DNA of 41,844 bases from CAZOOR01 sp964581505. Lineage in GTDB: Bacteria; Bacteroidota; Ignavibacteria; Kapaibacteriales; UBA2268. Shown here one piece after another: positions 8,001-17,142 of this stretch. Made by a program: the position numbers and the translations under genes. The stretch spans positions 1 through 41,844 of the forward strand of contig CAZOOR010000014.1 of assembly GCA_964581505.1 (NCBI GenBank), written 5' to 3'. Numbering within the stretch: the first letter of the stretch is position 1; every line of letters starts with the position of its first letter. The notes beneath the pieces were generated by a model. The model did no database searches. It was not told the DNA's origin and saw only the letters and a program-made list of their open reading frames with translations.

Positions 8001-10667
8001 GCACCGACAAGTAATTGCGATTTATCCGACAAAGAAAAAATTACTGCTGTTATTATGAACTTCGGAAGCGATACATTATTGAATTTTGAAATCAGTTATT
8101 CAATTGACCGCGGCGTTTGGCATAAAGAAAAGATTAAGGATACGCTCAAATACAATACTCCGTATATTTACACATTCAAACAAAAAGCTGATTTGTCATC
8201 AGTCGGTAGAAAGTACAGAGTTAATCTCAAAGTTTCGATAATTGACGATGCTAATCCCGCAAATGACACAAAGAGTTTTGATGTTGAGCATTTAAAGCAA
8301 AACATATTACCTTTGAGCGAGAATTTTGAAGGCGGTAAATTGCCAAGCGCTTGGAGAAAGAGCCAAAGCGGCAATTCGGAAGGCTGGATATTTAGTGATG
8401 CAAAAACCGAGAATGCACGCTCAGGGAGTAAATTCTGGGAAATACCGGAGCATACAAAATTTGCATTGGTTAATGATATTAAGCTTAATTTGAATAGACA
8501 TAATGACAGATTAATCTTGCCACCACTTGACCTCAGCGGGACTAAATCACCTGCATTATACTTTGATGTCTTCTATACGGACTTACTGTCTTCCCATGCA
8601 ATGATTGAAATAAGTAGCGACAACGGAGCAACTTGGAATCTTATTGATTCCTGTTTGCCCGAGCCTGCCAGATGGCATCAGAAAATTGTCAATCTATCCG
8701 GCTATGCAGGTGAATCCTGCTTGCTTCTTGCTTTCAAGTTCGATGATGGTGGTGTAAAATCAACGGGTATATGTATTGACAACGTACAAGTGAAAGAACG
8801 AGCTGAGAAGGATTGTGCCGTTCAGGGCGTCTATCTGAGCGATGCATGTTTCTATACAAGTAATGAGAGACTAATCCTTAAATTACACAACGCAGGCACA
8901 AAGTCATTTGATAATTCCATATTAACAATCATCTACAAAGCCGGCAACAAAGCTCCAATTAAGTATGTTGAGCCACTTTCCGAAACAATTAATCCGGGTG
9001 AAACAATACTTCATCAAATATCACAAAAACTTATCTTTGTTGATAATCAGGATTATTATGTATCGGTTTATCAAACATTGGGAGGCGACAATAATTATGC
9101 AAATGATTCATTAAAAAATATCAAAATCGAAACATCACCAACTATAAAACAATTTCCATATAAAGAATCATTTACCAAATTTGGCAGGGGCAAGCCGGGT
9201 AAACTAATTAACGGCTGGCATAATGACGGACGCGATGGAACCGATTGGTGGGTAAATCGTGGTTCGACACCTACATATTACACAGGACCTTCACGCGACC
9301 ATACGGGCAAGAACGGCAACTATCTCTATGTGGAATCAAGTTTTCCATTTGCCAATAAGCAAGCGGATTTATATAGTCCTGTTTTCGACATTAGTCATTT
9401 GAAAATACCATATTTAAAATTCTGGTATCAGATGCTCAGTAGCTACAAACCTCTCGGCGATGTAATGGGTAGTTTGCATATTGATATTTATGACGGGACT
9501 TGGCATAATGATGTGTGGACAGCAAATGGAAACAAAGGCAATCTCTGGAAGTATGCCGAAATCAATCTGCGGGATTTTAACCAAAGATTAAAAATTAGAT
9601 TCCGCGGTTTGACAGGTCCCGCCCAATACAGCGACATTGCATTGGACGATATTGAAATTTACGATAAGAAAAAACTTATTGATATTGGCATAGTGGGATT
9701 ACCGAAGAATAGTTGTGTTAATTCCAAAAACTCCAAATTCTCCCTAACAATAAGGAACAATGGTACAGAGGATATTACAAGGGGTATTAAAATACTTTGG
9801 CGCGTAGATTACGACAAAGCAATTGAACAACAATTCCCGGAGATATTAAAGTCCGGCGAAGAAAGAAAATATGTGTTCGGGTATAGAAAGTTGAGCAAGG
9901 GGTTGCATTATATAACGTTTATAATAAATGCACGGGACGACAAAGTGCGCAGCAATGATTCTGCTATTTTCCACCCTGTGTATATATATAAAGATATTTT
10001 TAATGATGACACAGTAACAATATGTCAAGGACAGTGGGCGGTTATTAGCTCTGCACATATTAACGGATTTCTTTCGTATAAGTGGAATAAAGAAGACGCC
10101 AACGGGCAGGTCTTTTACGCAAACGAATCAGGTATATACAAGGTTTCGTATATTTTTGAGAACGATTACACTCTTAAAGATTCTATCTATCTAAACGTGC
10201 TTCCCGCACCAAGTACCGGAACTAAGTATATGGATATCCCCAAGCCGCAAACTATTGATGCAGGCAATTATGAAAGCTATCTATGGCAGGACGGCTCGAA
10301 AGAACGCACTTATTATGTTGATAAAAACGGCATATATTTTGTAACGGTATCGGATAAAAACGGCTGTTTCGCTACAAATGTATTTGAAGTGCGTATTGTT
10401 GTTTCCGTTCCTTCGTGTACATCGGCAACATTGAATACATTTCCAAATCCTGTTAGTGATTATTTTATACTGGAAATGAGTAATCTCTCATCAACAGGTA
10501 CTAGTATCGAACTGATTAATTTAGAAGGGAAAACCGTTTACAGCGAGCATTTTATGGTTCAAACAATTAGCAAGCGTATTGATGTATCTTCGCTACCTGC
10601 AGGCGTTTATTTATTAAAAATAAGTTCAGGGAATATAAGCAGAATTAAGAAGATAGTTGTCGAATAA
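5094..10667 (+). CDS. Giant secreted M4 (thermolysin-like) metalloprotease with T9SS sorting tail
   Basis: 1857 residues from ATG 5094; a TTG at 5082 in frame is a weaker start because the signal peptide begins MKKALSTILYL. An FTP/PepSY-like propeptide covers about 25-240. The M4 catalytic core has zinc motif HELTH at 371-375, third ligand Glu in GALNES (about 395) and the catalytic His in GVHTNS (about 455). From about 549 on, five CARDB/Ig-like domains (starting DIGIAKYI, DLAIAEIV, FDLAIKSL, KDCAVQGV, DIGIVGLP) alternate with three MAM/jelly-roll-like domains (about 783-957, 1071-1234, 1352-1524). The last 75-80 residues (FPNPVSDYF to KKIVVE) are a type A T9SS sorting domain. It should be exported through the outer membrane and cell-surface attached or released. 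Most M4 enzymes are 500-600 residues, so the accessory region is unusually long. Confidence 0.92.
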   Translation: MKKALSTILYLSIITLLSISLQSQTILKQNISPDVGHILSNTGFVEFNSNLNTQAADIFKTYYKSFGLSGPREMKLYRTDTDEFGMKHYRFKQEYRNIPVFGAEYIIHERQGNSPLGYGFFLPYFKSSTIASLSHEAAVAVALNEVNAQFYMWQDRENETMLRTILKDEFATFYPKPKLMFIGPNVFPNMNEYKLAYKIDVYAAEPLSYYSIFIDANTGEILTKYNNLQYEYETGRAVTLYHDTVTIVTEHFTGGFRLRELRDGVVIKTLDANNKTGLKNATDFTDTDNFWNNVNARLDETAGDVHWSTEMTYDYYKQVHKRNSIDNKGMDIISLAHVRENFANAFWNGAFMSYGDGNNRNPFTRVQIVGHELTHGVTQHTASLIYAYESGALNESFSDIFGMTIGYWAGIKKPDNSMVWKIVSRDLADPNSTHQPDTYKGKYWKTGGADNGGVHTNSQVQNHWYYILCEGEKGTNDNKRKYDVKKIGIKKAEKIAYRTLTYYLFPAAKYYDARNASLQATKDLYGMCSEEYKTVANAWYAVGVGTPVFPDDIGIAKYISPQTSCTALSKKEHITVQLQYYGCGTLPSASMIKFFFSADKGDTISEKYSLVRTLNPGESIQYQSRAVFDLSKTGRHIINVWAEFPGDSNKANNAKTATIYSAYKYAPANDLAIAEIVSPRTSCSPLSAKEIIEVKIINNSCGAIPKGTKFILKYTINGNTISENLTLSKDLTSKEIMNYKFKQTADLSSARNYNLKITLDYAPDPFKGNNVLTNQIFAGMISDFPYIEAFEAAAGGWQGNKIKRKNDWKWGIPAQKLIDTAASGKRVWMTGLNKNYTDASEMVLLSPCFDFSNLLNPNVCFDAIFSFEKDFDGMVLEYSTDDEEWKRVEVPDYNSNLAQTVDFGIPWFSGTNNDWHTYCTYLPHLGGLPKVRFRFRMGSDANKNDEGVAIDNFVVKPMNKFDLAIKSLNAPTSNCDLSDKEKITAVIMNFGSDTLLNFEISYSIDRGVWHKEKIKDTLKYNTPYIYTFKQKADLSSVGRKYRVNLKVSIIDDANPANDTKSFDVEHLKQNILPLSENFEGGKLPSAWRKSQSGNSEGWIFSDAKTENARSGSKFWEIPEHTKFALVNDIKLNLNRHNDRLILPPLDLSGTKSPALYFDVFYTDLLSSHAMIEISSDNGATWNLIDSCLPEPARWHQKIVNLSGYAGESCLLLAFKFDDGGVKSTGICIDNVQVKERAEKDCAVQGVYLSDACFYTSNERLILKLHNAGTKSFDNSILTIIYKAGNKAPIKYVEPLSETINPGETILHQISQKLIFVDNQDYYVSVYQTLGGDNNYANDSLKNIKIETSPTIKQFPYKESFTKFGRGKPGKLINGWHNDGRDGTDWWVNRGSTPTYYTGPSRDHTGKNGNYLYVESSFPFANKQADLYSPVFDISHLKIPYLKFWYQMLSSYKPLGDVMGSLHIDIYDGTWHNDVWTANGNKGNLWKYAEINLRDFNQRLKIRFRGLTGPAQYSDIALDDIEIYDKKKLIDIGIVGLPKNSCVNSKNSKFSLTIRNNGTEDITRGIKILWRVDYDKAIEQQFPEILKSGEERKYVFGYRKLSKGLHYITFIINARDDKVRSNDSAIFHPVYIYKDIFNDDTVTICQGQWAVISSAHINGFLSYKWNKEDANGQVFYANESGIYKVSYIFENDYTLKDSIYLNVLPAPSTGTKYMDIPKPQTIDAGNYESYLWQDGSKERTYYVDKNGIYFVTVSDKNGCFATNVFEVRIVVSVPSCTSATLNTFPNPVSDYFILEMSNLSSTGTSIELINLEGKTVYSEHFMVQTISKRIDVSSLPAGVYLLKISSGNISRIKKIVVE

Positions 10668-10730
10668 ACTGTGAGCTGCAGGTTGAGCCGATATATATAT
10701 CTATATTGTTTAATTAATTAAAGAGTCAAT

Positions 10731-11609
10731 ATGAAAATAAAAAAAATAATCGGATGGATTTCTATTTCCATTTCAATTATTGCCGCTTGTTTTTGGGCAT
10801 ATTGGGGAATAATTGAGAACTTTCATGAAGGGTGGTATTTCAACTCATTACTTGAAAATATTGGATTGATGTTAATTCAATATCTCAGTCCAATGATTAT
10901 TACAATTTCATTAACTTTAGTTTCGATTAGAAATAATAAATTAGGTGCTTTTTTGTTTCTTATTTCCGGAACAATATTAGCTTATCTTGTCAATAACACA
11001 ATTATATCTATTCCATTTATTTTTCTTGGAATACTCTATTGGTTTAGTAAGTTTTCAAAGAAGAAATGGAAATATAGACTTTGTATTCTCTTACCGATTA
11101 TTACTTTAATTATATTTGGAATTGAACCGATATATAGGACAAGCGGCAGAATAAATGATAATAATTTTGGGATACGAATAGTTCACGGCAATGATATTTC
11201 ATTGGTATGGGCACCACAAGGACCCGGCTGGCCTACCGTAGGTACAAATTGGTATAAGGCTGATAGCATTTGCAAATATTTAACAAGAGACGGTTTATCC
11301 ATTGCCAATTACCCACAAAATATTTGGCGACTTCCTACTGTTGAAGAAGCCGTAAGGTCAATGCATAGACATAATACAAATTGTAAGGGTTTATTAAATT
11401 CAAAAATGGAACCTGAATACGAAATTGAACCGGACAAAGAAACACCATTATGGAACCCGCATTCACAAGTTATTTATTGGTGGACAAAAAATGAAATTGA
11501 TGATAAAAGTGCGTATATCATTGTATATGATGGTAAAATATGGAAAAGAAAAAAAGATTATAGCGCAAATTATTTAGGATTTAGAGCGGTTAAGAATTTA
11601 GAAGATTAA
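10731..11609 (+). CDS. Membrane protein with Lcl/DUF1566-like C-terminal domain
   Basis: 292 residues. About four to five hydrophobic helices fill residues 1-135 (for example ISIIAACFWAYWGII and IPFIFLGILYWF). A soluble domain follows from about 145, carrying LVWAPQGPGWP, IWRLPTVEEAV, VIYWWTKNE and LGFRAVKNL. That order (W at start, WRLPT in the middle, GFRxV at the end) resembles the Lcl C-terminal/DUF1566 and formylglycine-generating-enzyme-like folds, which often act as lectin-like or surface domains. The pairing with an N-terminal multi-helix membrane part is unusual to me. No function can be assigned. It follows the protease gene by 63 bases in the same direction, but no shared promoter can be shown. 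Confidence 0.7.
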   Translation: MKIKKIIGWISISISIIAACFWAYWGIIENFHEGWYFNSLLENIGLMLIQYLSPMIITISLTLVSIRNNKLGAFLFLISGTILAYLVNNTIISIPFIFLGILYWFSKFSKKKWKYRLCILLPIITLIIFGIEPIYRTSGRINDNNFGIRIVHGNDISLVWAPQGPGWPTVGTNWYKADSICKYLTRDGLSIANYPQNIWRLPTVEEAVRSMHRHNTNCKGLLNSKMEPEYEIEPDKETPLWNPHSQVIYWWTKNEIDDKSAYIIVYDGKIWKRKKDYSANYLGFRAVKNLED

Positions 11610-11650
11610 AAACTATTTCACTTTAATTGATATAGGTTATATGCGGACAA

Positions 11651-11722
11651 ATGAAAATGAAAAAATATAACCTATTATTATTAATTATTCTAAGCTTAAA
11701 TATATTTGGATTGAATAAGTAG
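11651..11722 (+). pseudogene. Possible remnant of a secreted-protein gene (signal peptide only)
   Basis: A 23-codon reading frame MKMKKYNLLLLIILSLNIFG then LNK and stop. It is a perfect signal-peptide pattern (positive start, hydrophobic core) with nothing after it. It could be the 5' stump of a decayed gene or a chance AT-rich frame. The rest of the 11610-11915 intergenic stretch shows only a small inverted repeat (CCAGA..TCTGG near 11829-11848). Confidence 0.3.
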
Positions 11723-11915
11723 TATCTTAATATGTAAACTTCCAAATATAAAACCGCAACCTTTATTAGGGTACAGTTATTTGCAATGTAATGTGATAGC
11801 AGGTTTTCAATTTCTCTTGCACACCTTACCAGACGTTATGGTATCTGGCTATTGTAACATCTGAGCTATACAGGTTTAGCGTGAACATTCCAATCATAGA
11901 AAGATGTACAATTAT

Positions 11916-13145
11916 TTATTCATAATGCAAGGCATCTATGGGGTTTAGATTTGCGGCTTTCCATGCGGGATAGGAACCAAATGCGACACCCATTATCCCG
12001 CAAATTACTACACTTGCAATTATCCAATATATGGGGAAAACGGGAGTAATCCCTATGAAAACACCAAGCAAGGAGGCACCTGCAATTCCGAGCATAATTC
12101 CAACAATACCGCCTATCTGAACGAGTGTAATTGTCTCGACAATGAATTGGAGCATAATCCAAGACTTGCGGGCGCCGATGGCTTTTCTTATTCCTATTTC
12201 ACGTGTTCGCTCCTTGACCGAGACAAGCATAATATTCATAATGCCAACACCTGCGGCAATTAGTGCGAACCCACCCGTTATCCAACCGATGGCTGATAAA
12301 AATGATATAAAACCACCGAACATCTCGCTAATTGCTTCATTTGTATATAATTCAAAATTATTCTCTTCCCAAGGTTTGCACTTCCTTAATATTCGCAACG
12401 TGCCAATTGTTTCATCAATAGTAGCATCAATGAGTTTGCGGCTTGGTGCTTTGACCGATATTGTTAATGATTGCTCCCAATGGTTGGCATAATAATTTAA
12501 AAAATTTGTAATCGGAAGCATCACTTGGTTGTCTTTATTTTGTCCGAGAACTCCGCCTTTCTCTTCAAGCACACCAATCACCGTGTAAGAATGATTGCCG
12601 ATTGTGATTTTCTTATTTAGCGGTGCTTCATTAGTAAATAATTTTATAGCAACATCATTTCCGATAACAGCTACGCTTCTGTGCAGTGCTATATCCTGTT
12701 TCATAATCGGTCTGCCATTGACAACATTAACGGCATTAATAGGAAAATACATTTCGTCCGTTCCGAAAAGAGTAACATCGGGATTAGTTGATTCGTTACC
12801 GTATTTGATTGTTTTACCTTGCGAAACTCCAAAAGCGCTAATTTGGTCGGTTATTGACATTTTGCGTTTGAATGCCTTTACCTGAGAGTATGTAATCGGT
12901 TTTCTTTTGCTGTATTTTCTCCAATCGTTTCCTGTAACAATATTAGGCATTTTCTTAATCCAGAATGTTGTTTCGCCTATTTTCTCAAGTTCCTTTGTCA
13001 TTGTACCTTCTAAGGAAGATGTAAGAGTACCTGTTCCGATAATCGCAAAAACACCAATCGCCACACTGAGCAATGTTAGGAATGCCCTTAATTTATTTAC
13101 TCTTATTGAGTCAATAGCCAGTATAATGCTCTCAGTGATATTCAT
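11916..13145 (-). CDS. MacB-like ABC transporter permease, second of two
   Basis: 409 residues. An N-terminal helix (about 18-40) is followed by a large periplasmic MacB_PCD-type domain (about 45-270), and then three C-terminal helices with the FtsX-family segment ERTREIGIRKAIGA. Its ATG overlaps the stop of the upstream permease gene by one base (TAATG), so the two are translationally coupled. It probably pairs with that permease to form a heterodimeric type VII mechanotransmission transporter working with the ATPase, adaptor and TolC genes of the same operon. It is the last gene of the operon. Confidence 0.88.
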   Translation of the reverse strand: MNITESIILAIDSIRVNKLRAFLTLLSVAIGVFAIIGTGTLTSSLEGTMTKELEKIGETTFWIKKMPNIVTGNDWRKYSKRKPITYSQVKAFKRKMSITDQISAFGVSQGKTIKYGNESTNPDVTLFGTDEMYFPINAVNVVNGRPIMKQDIALHRSVAVIGNDVAIKLFTNEAPLNKKITIGNHSYTVIGVLEEKGGVLGQNKDNQVMLPITNFLNYYANHWEQSLTISVKAPSRKLIDATIDETIGTLRILRKCKPWEENNFELYTNEAISEMFGGFISFLSAIGWITGGFALIAAGVGIMNIMLVSVKERTREIGIRKAIGARKSWIMLQFIVETITLVQIGGIVGIMLGIAGASLLGVFIGITPVFPIYWIIASVVICGIMGVAFGSYPAWKAANLNPIDALHYE

Positions 13146-14404
13146 TATTCATACCTCAATGCTTCAATCGGGTCGAGACTTGCGGCACGAAATGCAGGGA
13201 TAAGTCCGGCAAGAATACCGACAAATATAGATACACTTGCTCCGATAATTAAAAATTGTAATGGCATAACGGGCGATAAAAATGTTAATGATTCAAAAGC
13301 TTTCGGCAGAAATGTTGCCGCCAGAAAGATAATTATCGAACAAATAATGAACGAAGCAATTGCGCCGATAAATGATAATGAAGCGGCTTCGACAATAAAC
13401 TGTGTAAGAATTGATGATTTTTTAGCGCCAATTGCTTTGCGTATTCCGATTTCTTTTGTCCGCTCGGCAACGGATACAAACATAATATTCATTATACCGA
13501 TGATGCCAACAATGAATGAGAGCATAGTTAGTCCCATACCAATACCCCAAACGGATTTACGCATTGTAGCGACCATCTCTTCAAAAGCCTTTGTTTCATT
13601 TATAGAAAAATCATCTTTTTGTTCGGGTTTCAGATTCCTGATTAACCTCATCAATCCGATAGTTTCGGTTCGGATTTCATTGATATTATCAAGATTACCA
13701 ACTTTTACGCCAACGGATACCGAACGAGTTCTCTTACCTCCGAATGTGGACATAAATGTACCCATAGGAAGATAGATTTGATTATCAATAAAATCCATCA
13801 GCATTGTACTTTGCTTTTTGACAATGCCAATAACTTTGAATTTTTTCCCGCGAATGCGGATTGTTTGATTGAGGACTTTCCCGTTTGGAAATAGCAGGTG
13901 TGCAACTTTATAGCCTAAAACAACAACATTGGCATTGACTTTGTCTTCAAAAATAGAAAAGAATCGCCCTTCGATTACATCGCCCGAAGGTGTTTCCGAA
14001 TATTGATGCCGAGTACCCAATGCAATTATTCCTTGATATTTATTGCCGCGAACCTTAACCGATGTTTGCCATGTTCTTGTGATAGGGACGGTAAGTTCTG
14101 CGTTTTTCATTCTTTCGCAAAATTCCTCCGCTTCACGTAGAGTAATATTTTTTCTATGTTCTATTTCCTTCCAGCTATTGCGATTGCCTGCCCAGTCCCA
14201 TTTATCAACATATATCATATCTTGACCAATAAGGTTGAATGTTTCGGCAAGGGCATTATCCAAGCCGGAAATAATCCACCCCGTTAAAATAACAAAAGAA
14301 ATACCGATAACCACACCGAGGGCGGCAAGAAAAGTACGAAGCTTATTCGATTTCATCGAGTCGCCGGCAAGTCTAAAACTTTCTATGATTTCGCCAAATG
14401 TCAT
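13145..14404 (-). CDS. MacB-like ABC transporter permease, first of two
   Basis: 419 residues with the same layout as its neighbour: an N-terminal helix (SFVILTGWIISGL), a periplasmic domain and three C-terminal helices with ERTKEIGIRKAIGA. It starts three bases after the ATPase gene ends. The two permeases are clearly related but diverged, which points to an old duplication and a heterodimeric membrane core. Unlike Escherichia coli MacB, the ATPase is a separate polypeptide. The substrate is unknown; members export peptides, lipoproteins, toxins or antibiotics. Confidence 0.88.
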   Translation of the reverse strand: MTFGEIIESFRLAGDSMKSNKLRTFLAALGVVIGISFVILTGWIISGLDNALAETFNLIGQDMIYVDKWDWAGNRNSWKEIEHRKNITLREAEEFCERMKNAELTVPITRTWQTSVKVRGNKYQGIIALGTRHQYSETPSGDVIEGRFFSIFEDKVNANVVVLGYKVAHLLFPNGKVLNQTIRIRGKKFKVIGIVKKQSTMLMDFIDNQIYLPMGTFMSTFGGKRTRSVSVGVKVGNLDNINEIRTETIGLMRLIRNLKPEQKDDFSINETKAFEEMVATMRKSVWGIGMGLTMLSFIVGIIGIMNIMFVSVAERTKEIGIRKAIGAKKSSILTQFIVEAASLSFIGAIASFIICSIIIFLAATFLPKAFESLTFLSPVMPLQFLIIGASVSIFVGILAGLIPAFRAASLDPIEALRYE

Positions 14405-14407
14405 ATA

Positions 14408-15127
14408 TTATAATTCAAGTTGCTTCTCATTTAACAAGTCGCTTTCAATCAATCCGTCCCTAAGTCTAACGATGCGTTTTGCATGCCGAGCAATTTCTTC
14501 CTCATGTGTAACAATGATTATTGTATTTCCTTTTTCCCACAGTTCTGCGAAAAGTTTCATTATTTCGTTACCTGTTTTAGTATCAAGATTTCCGGTTGGT
14601 TCATCAGCCAAAATAATAGCCGGCTTTGTAACTAATGCTCTTGCAATTGCTACTCTTTGCCTTTGTCCACCGGATAGTTCATTCGGTTTATGTGTAACTC
14701 TATCGCCCAGTCCGACTTCTTCGAGTGTGTTGCGGGCTATTCTGGTTCTTTTAGAACCGGAGAAACCGCCGTAAACCAAAGGCAGTTCCACGTTTTTCAA
14801 TGCAGTGGCACGTGGCAGAAGATTAAATGTTTGGAAAACAAAGCCGATTTCTTTATTTCTTATTGTAGCCAATTCATTGTCGGACATATTGCTGACGTCC
14901 ATTCTGTTAAAATGATATTTACCATAGCTGGGTGTATCAAGGCAGCCGAGCATATTCATCAGTGTTGATTTGCCGGAACCCGATGGTCCCATTATTGCCA
15001 CATATTCGTTACGCTTAATTGTAAGCGAAATATCTCTGATGGCATATACTTTTTCGCTACCCATTTCATAGATTTTAGCAATATGCTCAATCTCGATGAT
15101 TGTATTATTATCTATTAATTCACTCAT
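14408..15127 (-). CDS. ABC transporter ATP-binding protein, MacB/LolD type
   Basis: 239 residues. Walker A GPSGSGKST (about 48-56), Q-loop FVFQTFNLLP, signature LSGGQRQRVAIARAL, Walker B IILADEPTGNLD and the switch His in IIVTHEEE are all intact. It is typical of the LolD/MacB/FtsE ATPase group that powers mechanotransmission transporters. Its start overlaps the adaptor stop by four bases (ATGA) and it is followed after three bases by the first permease, so the genes are coupled. Confidence 0.93.
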   Translation of the reverse strand: MSELIDNNTIIEIEHIAKIYEMGSEKVYAIRDISLTIKRNEYVAIMGPSGSGKSTLMNMLGCLDTPSYGKYHFNRMDVSNMSDNELATIRNKEIGFVFQTFNLLPRATALKNVELPLVYGGFSGSKRTRIARNTLEEVGLGDRVTHKPNELSGGQRQRVAIARALVTKPAIILADEPTGNLDTKTGNEIMKLFAELWEKGNTIIIVTHEEEIARHAKRIVRLRDGLIESDLLNEKQLEL

Positions 15128-16398
15128 TTTTTCATCTTTGATTTTCGGGTTGAATTAGTCCTAATTCGTGAGCCGTTTCTCAAAAGTTTACTGACAGCCA
15201 TATAATTGCCGCTGATTATTTCTTCATTTTCTTTCAAGCCGCTTTTGATTTCAATAAATCCTTCGTCGCTGATTCCTGTTTTGACTTCACGTGATTTCAC
15301 CCTATTCCCATCTCTTACATAAACAATTGAAGGCGGATGTTTGATTTTTAATTGCGATTTCTTATCTTTTTTGATTTGTATTCTTTCGTTGTCCATTTTT
15401 TTATTGCTCATATTTCTCCTTACAGTAACTGCCGTAAGAGGGACAGATAGAACGTTTTCTTTCTTTTCGGTAATAATTTCGGCATTGCAACTCATTCCCG
15501 GACGAAGGCGGCTGTCCTCTTCGAGCAATCGAACTTTAACTTTGAAATTCACAACTTGGTCGGCAGAACCCAATTGATTAATTTCCGCCGAATGCCCTAT
15601 TTCGATAACAACACCTTTGAAGTAAATATCTTGCAGTGCATCAATTTCAATTTGTGCAGTATCGCCGACATTAACAAGTACTATATCATTTTCGTCCACA
15701 TCGACCAGTGCATTAATCACGCTTAGGTCGGCAACACGCAATAGTTCCGTTCCTTGGAACTGTGCGGTTCCAACGACTTTTTCGCCTTTTTCGACCGAGA
15801 GTTTTGTAACCACACCGTTAATAGGCGAATAGATTGTGGTTCTTTCTGCATTCCTTTGTATTTGTTTCAAAGCCGAAAGCGATTGACTATATCTAGCTAA
15901 TGAAGCATTATAATTGGCAACGGATTTCTCGAAAGCGGCTTTTGCATTATCAAGTTCTTGTTTCGATGCAAAGTCTTTTGCGTATAGTTCATTTATACGC
16001 TTCAATTCGGTTTCCGTGCGTTGCTTTTCGGTTTTTGCAACGTCAATTTGCACTTTTGAAGCTTTTGAGGCAGACTTATATTGCTCAAGCTGTGTTTCAA
16101 TAATATCGGGTTTGATTCTAATTAATACCTGCCCGATTTTTACAGTATCGCCCTCTTGGACGCCGAGATACACAATCTCGCCGCTTGCTTCCGATGATAT
16201 TTTTACTTCTGTCTCGGGGTCGATTTTTCCGATGGCTGATACTTTTTGAACAATAGTTCTTTTTGTTACTTTTGAAGTTGTTACTAATACTCGTTCATCT
16301 TTTCTGCCGAAGATACCGAATAGGACAGCCAGAACAAGGACGAATGCAACAATTGTCAAGATAATGTAAAGTCGTTTTTTTGATTTTTTCTTTGCCAT
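15124..16398 (-). CDS. HlyD/RND-type periplasmic adaptor (MacA-like)
   Basis: 424 residues. An N-terminal inner-membrane anchor (LYIILTIVAFVLVLAVLFGIF) is followed by a first lipoyl half-motif (GEIVYLGVQEGDTVKIGQVL), an alpha-helical hairpin (about 110-195), a second lipoyl half (TTIYSPINGVVTKLSVEKGE), and beta-barrel and membrane-proximal domains. It should bridge the inner-membrane ABC permeases to the TolC-like outer-membrane channel encoded at the operon head. A lysine-rich insertion (about 330-350, NKKMDNERIQIKKDKKSQ) is not part of the usual fold. Confidence 0.92.
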   Translation of the reverse strand: MAKKKSKKRLYIILTIVAFVLVLAVLFGIFGRKDERVLVTTSKVTKRTIVQKVSAIGKIDPETEVKISSEASGEIVYLGVQEGDTVKIGQVLIRIKPDIIETQLEQYKSASKASKVQIDVAKTEKQRTETELKRINELYAKDFASKQELDNAKAAFEKSVANYNASLARYSQSLSALKQIQRNAERTTIYSPINGVVTKLSVEKGEKVVGTAQFQGTELLRVADLSVINALVDVDENDIVLVNVGDTAQIEIDALQDIYFKGVVIEIGHSAEINQLGSADQVVNFKVKVRLLEEDSRLRPGMSCNAEIITEKKENVLSVPLTAVTVRRNMSNKKMDNERIQIKKDKKSQLKIKHPPSIVYVRDGNRVKSREVKTGISDEGFIEIKSGLKENEEIISGNYMAVSKLLRNGSRIRTNSTRKSKMKK

Positions 16399-16409
16399 AA
16401 TAATACCGT

Positions 16410-17123
16410 TTATGCTATGTTTAATTCTTCCGTTTTAATGTCTTTTTTCATATACACGGCAGTCTTCGAGAATTTATCGTGCAAACCCTGCCTTTTCTGC
16501 CCCAATATAAAGAAATATCCGATAAATAATATAAAAATAATGAGCGGAGAGATATTGAAGAGTAAAAAACTCATTCCGGCAATAAGACCGATTAACCCAA
16601 GGATGCCAGAAAGGTTTTTAACCAAATACCTTGTCATCAAAGTGCCAATATCAGCCGGTGTGGCATCATCATTAGCAATTTGCAAGCCCATAATCAATTT
16701 ACCGAGTGAAGCCGCAATAAATAGTTCCAGTGAATAATAAAGCAATGGAACTAATTGCCCGAGAATGAGTGTGCTTGTCTGCGATGAAATAAAATCATTT
16801 ACAGAAATTTTAATCAACTCTAAATCATTACCGGCGGCTTCAATTTCTTCACCCATTAACTTTGCCGCTTGGAAATATCCCATATACCAAAGAATACCCA
16901 AATTAATAATTGCATAAATAATCACGTCAATTAACGTAGCGGCAAATCTTCTACCGAACCCTGCCCTCTTCTCATACTTATCTTCCACTGAGAATTCGAG
17001 AAGATTATCTCTATATTTCTCTTGCTCTTCGGGCAACATTTTTGCAAAGCACTCCCTACATATTGTTTCGGTTGCAAAATAGTATTGCGAGGGATAATCA
17101 TTTCCACATTTTTCACATTTCAT
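16410..17123 (-). CDS. RDD-family membrane protein with N-terminal zinc ribbon
   Basis: 237 residues. Cysteines C3, C6, C22 and C25 (KCEKCG and ICRECF) form a CxxC-x15-CxxC zinc-ribbon-like module of about 30 residues. The RDD domain follows, with GFGRRFAATLIDVIIYAIINL near residue 55 and further helices to about 215 (LIFILFIGYFFILGQKR). RDD proteins are small inner-membrane proteins of unclear function, some linked to ion transport. Its place between the TolC and adaptor genes of a transporter operon is unusual and suggests an accessory part of the exporter, but nothing in the sequence proves that. Confidence 0.8.
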   Translation of the reverse strand: MKCEKCGNDYPSQYYFATETICRECFAKMLPEEQEKYRDNLLEFSVEDKYEKRAGFGRRFAATLIDVIIYAIINLGILWYMGYFQAAKLMGEEIEAAGNDLELIKISVNDFISSQTSTLILGQLVPLLYYSLELFIAASLGKLIMGLQIANDDATPADIGTLMTRYLVKNLSGILGLIGLIAGMSFLLFNISPLIIFILFIGYFFILGQKRQGLHDKFSKTAVYMKKDIKTEELNIA

Positions 17124-17142
17124 AATAGCCTCCTGATAATTA

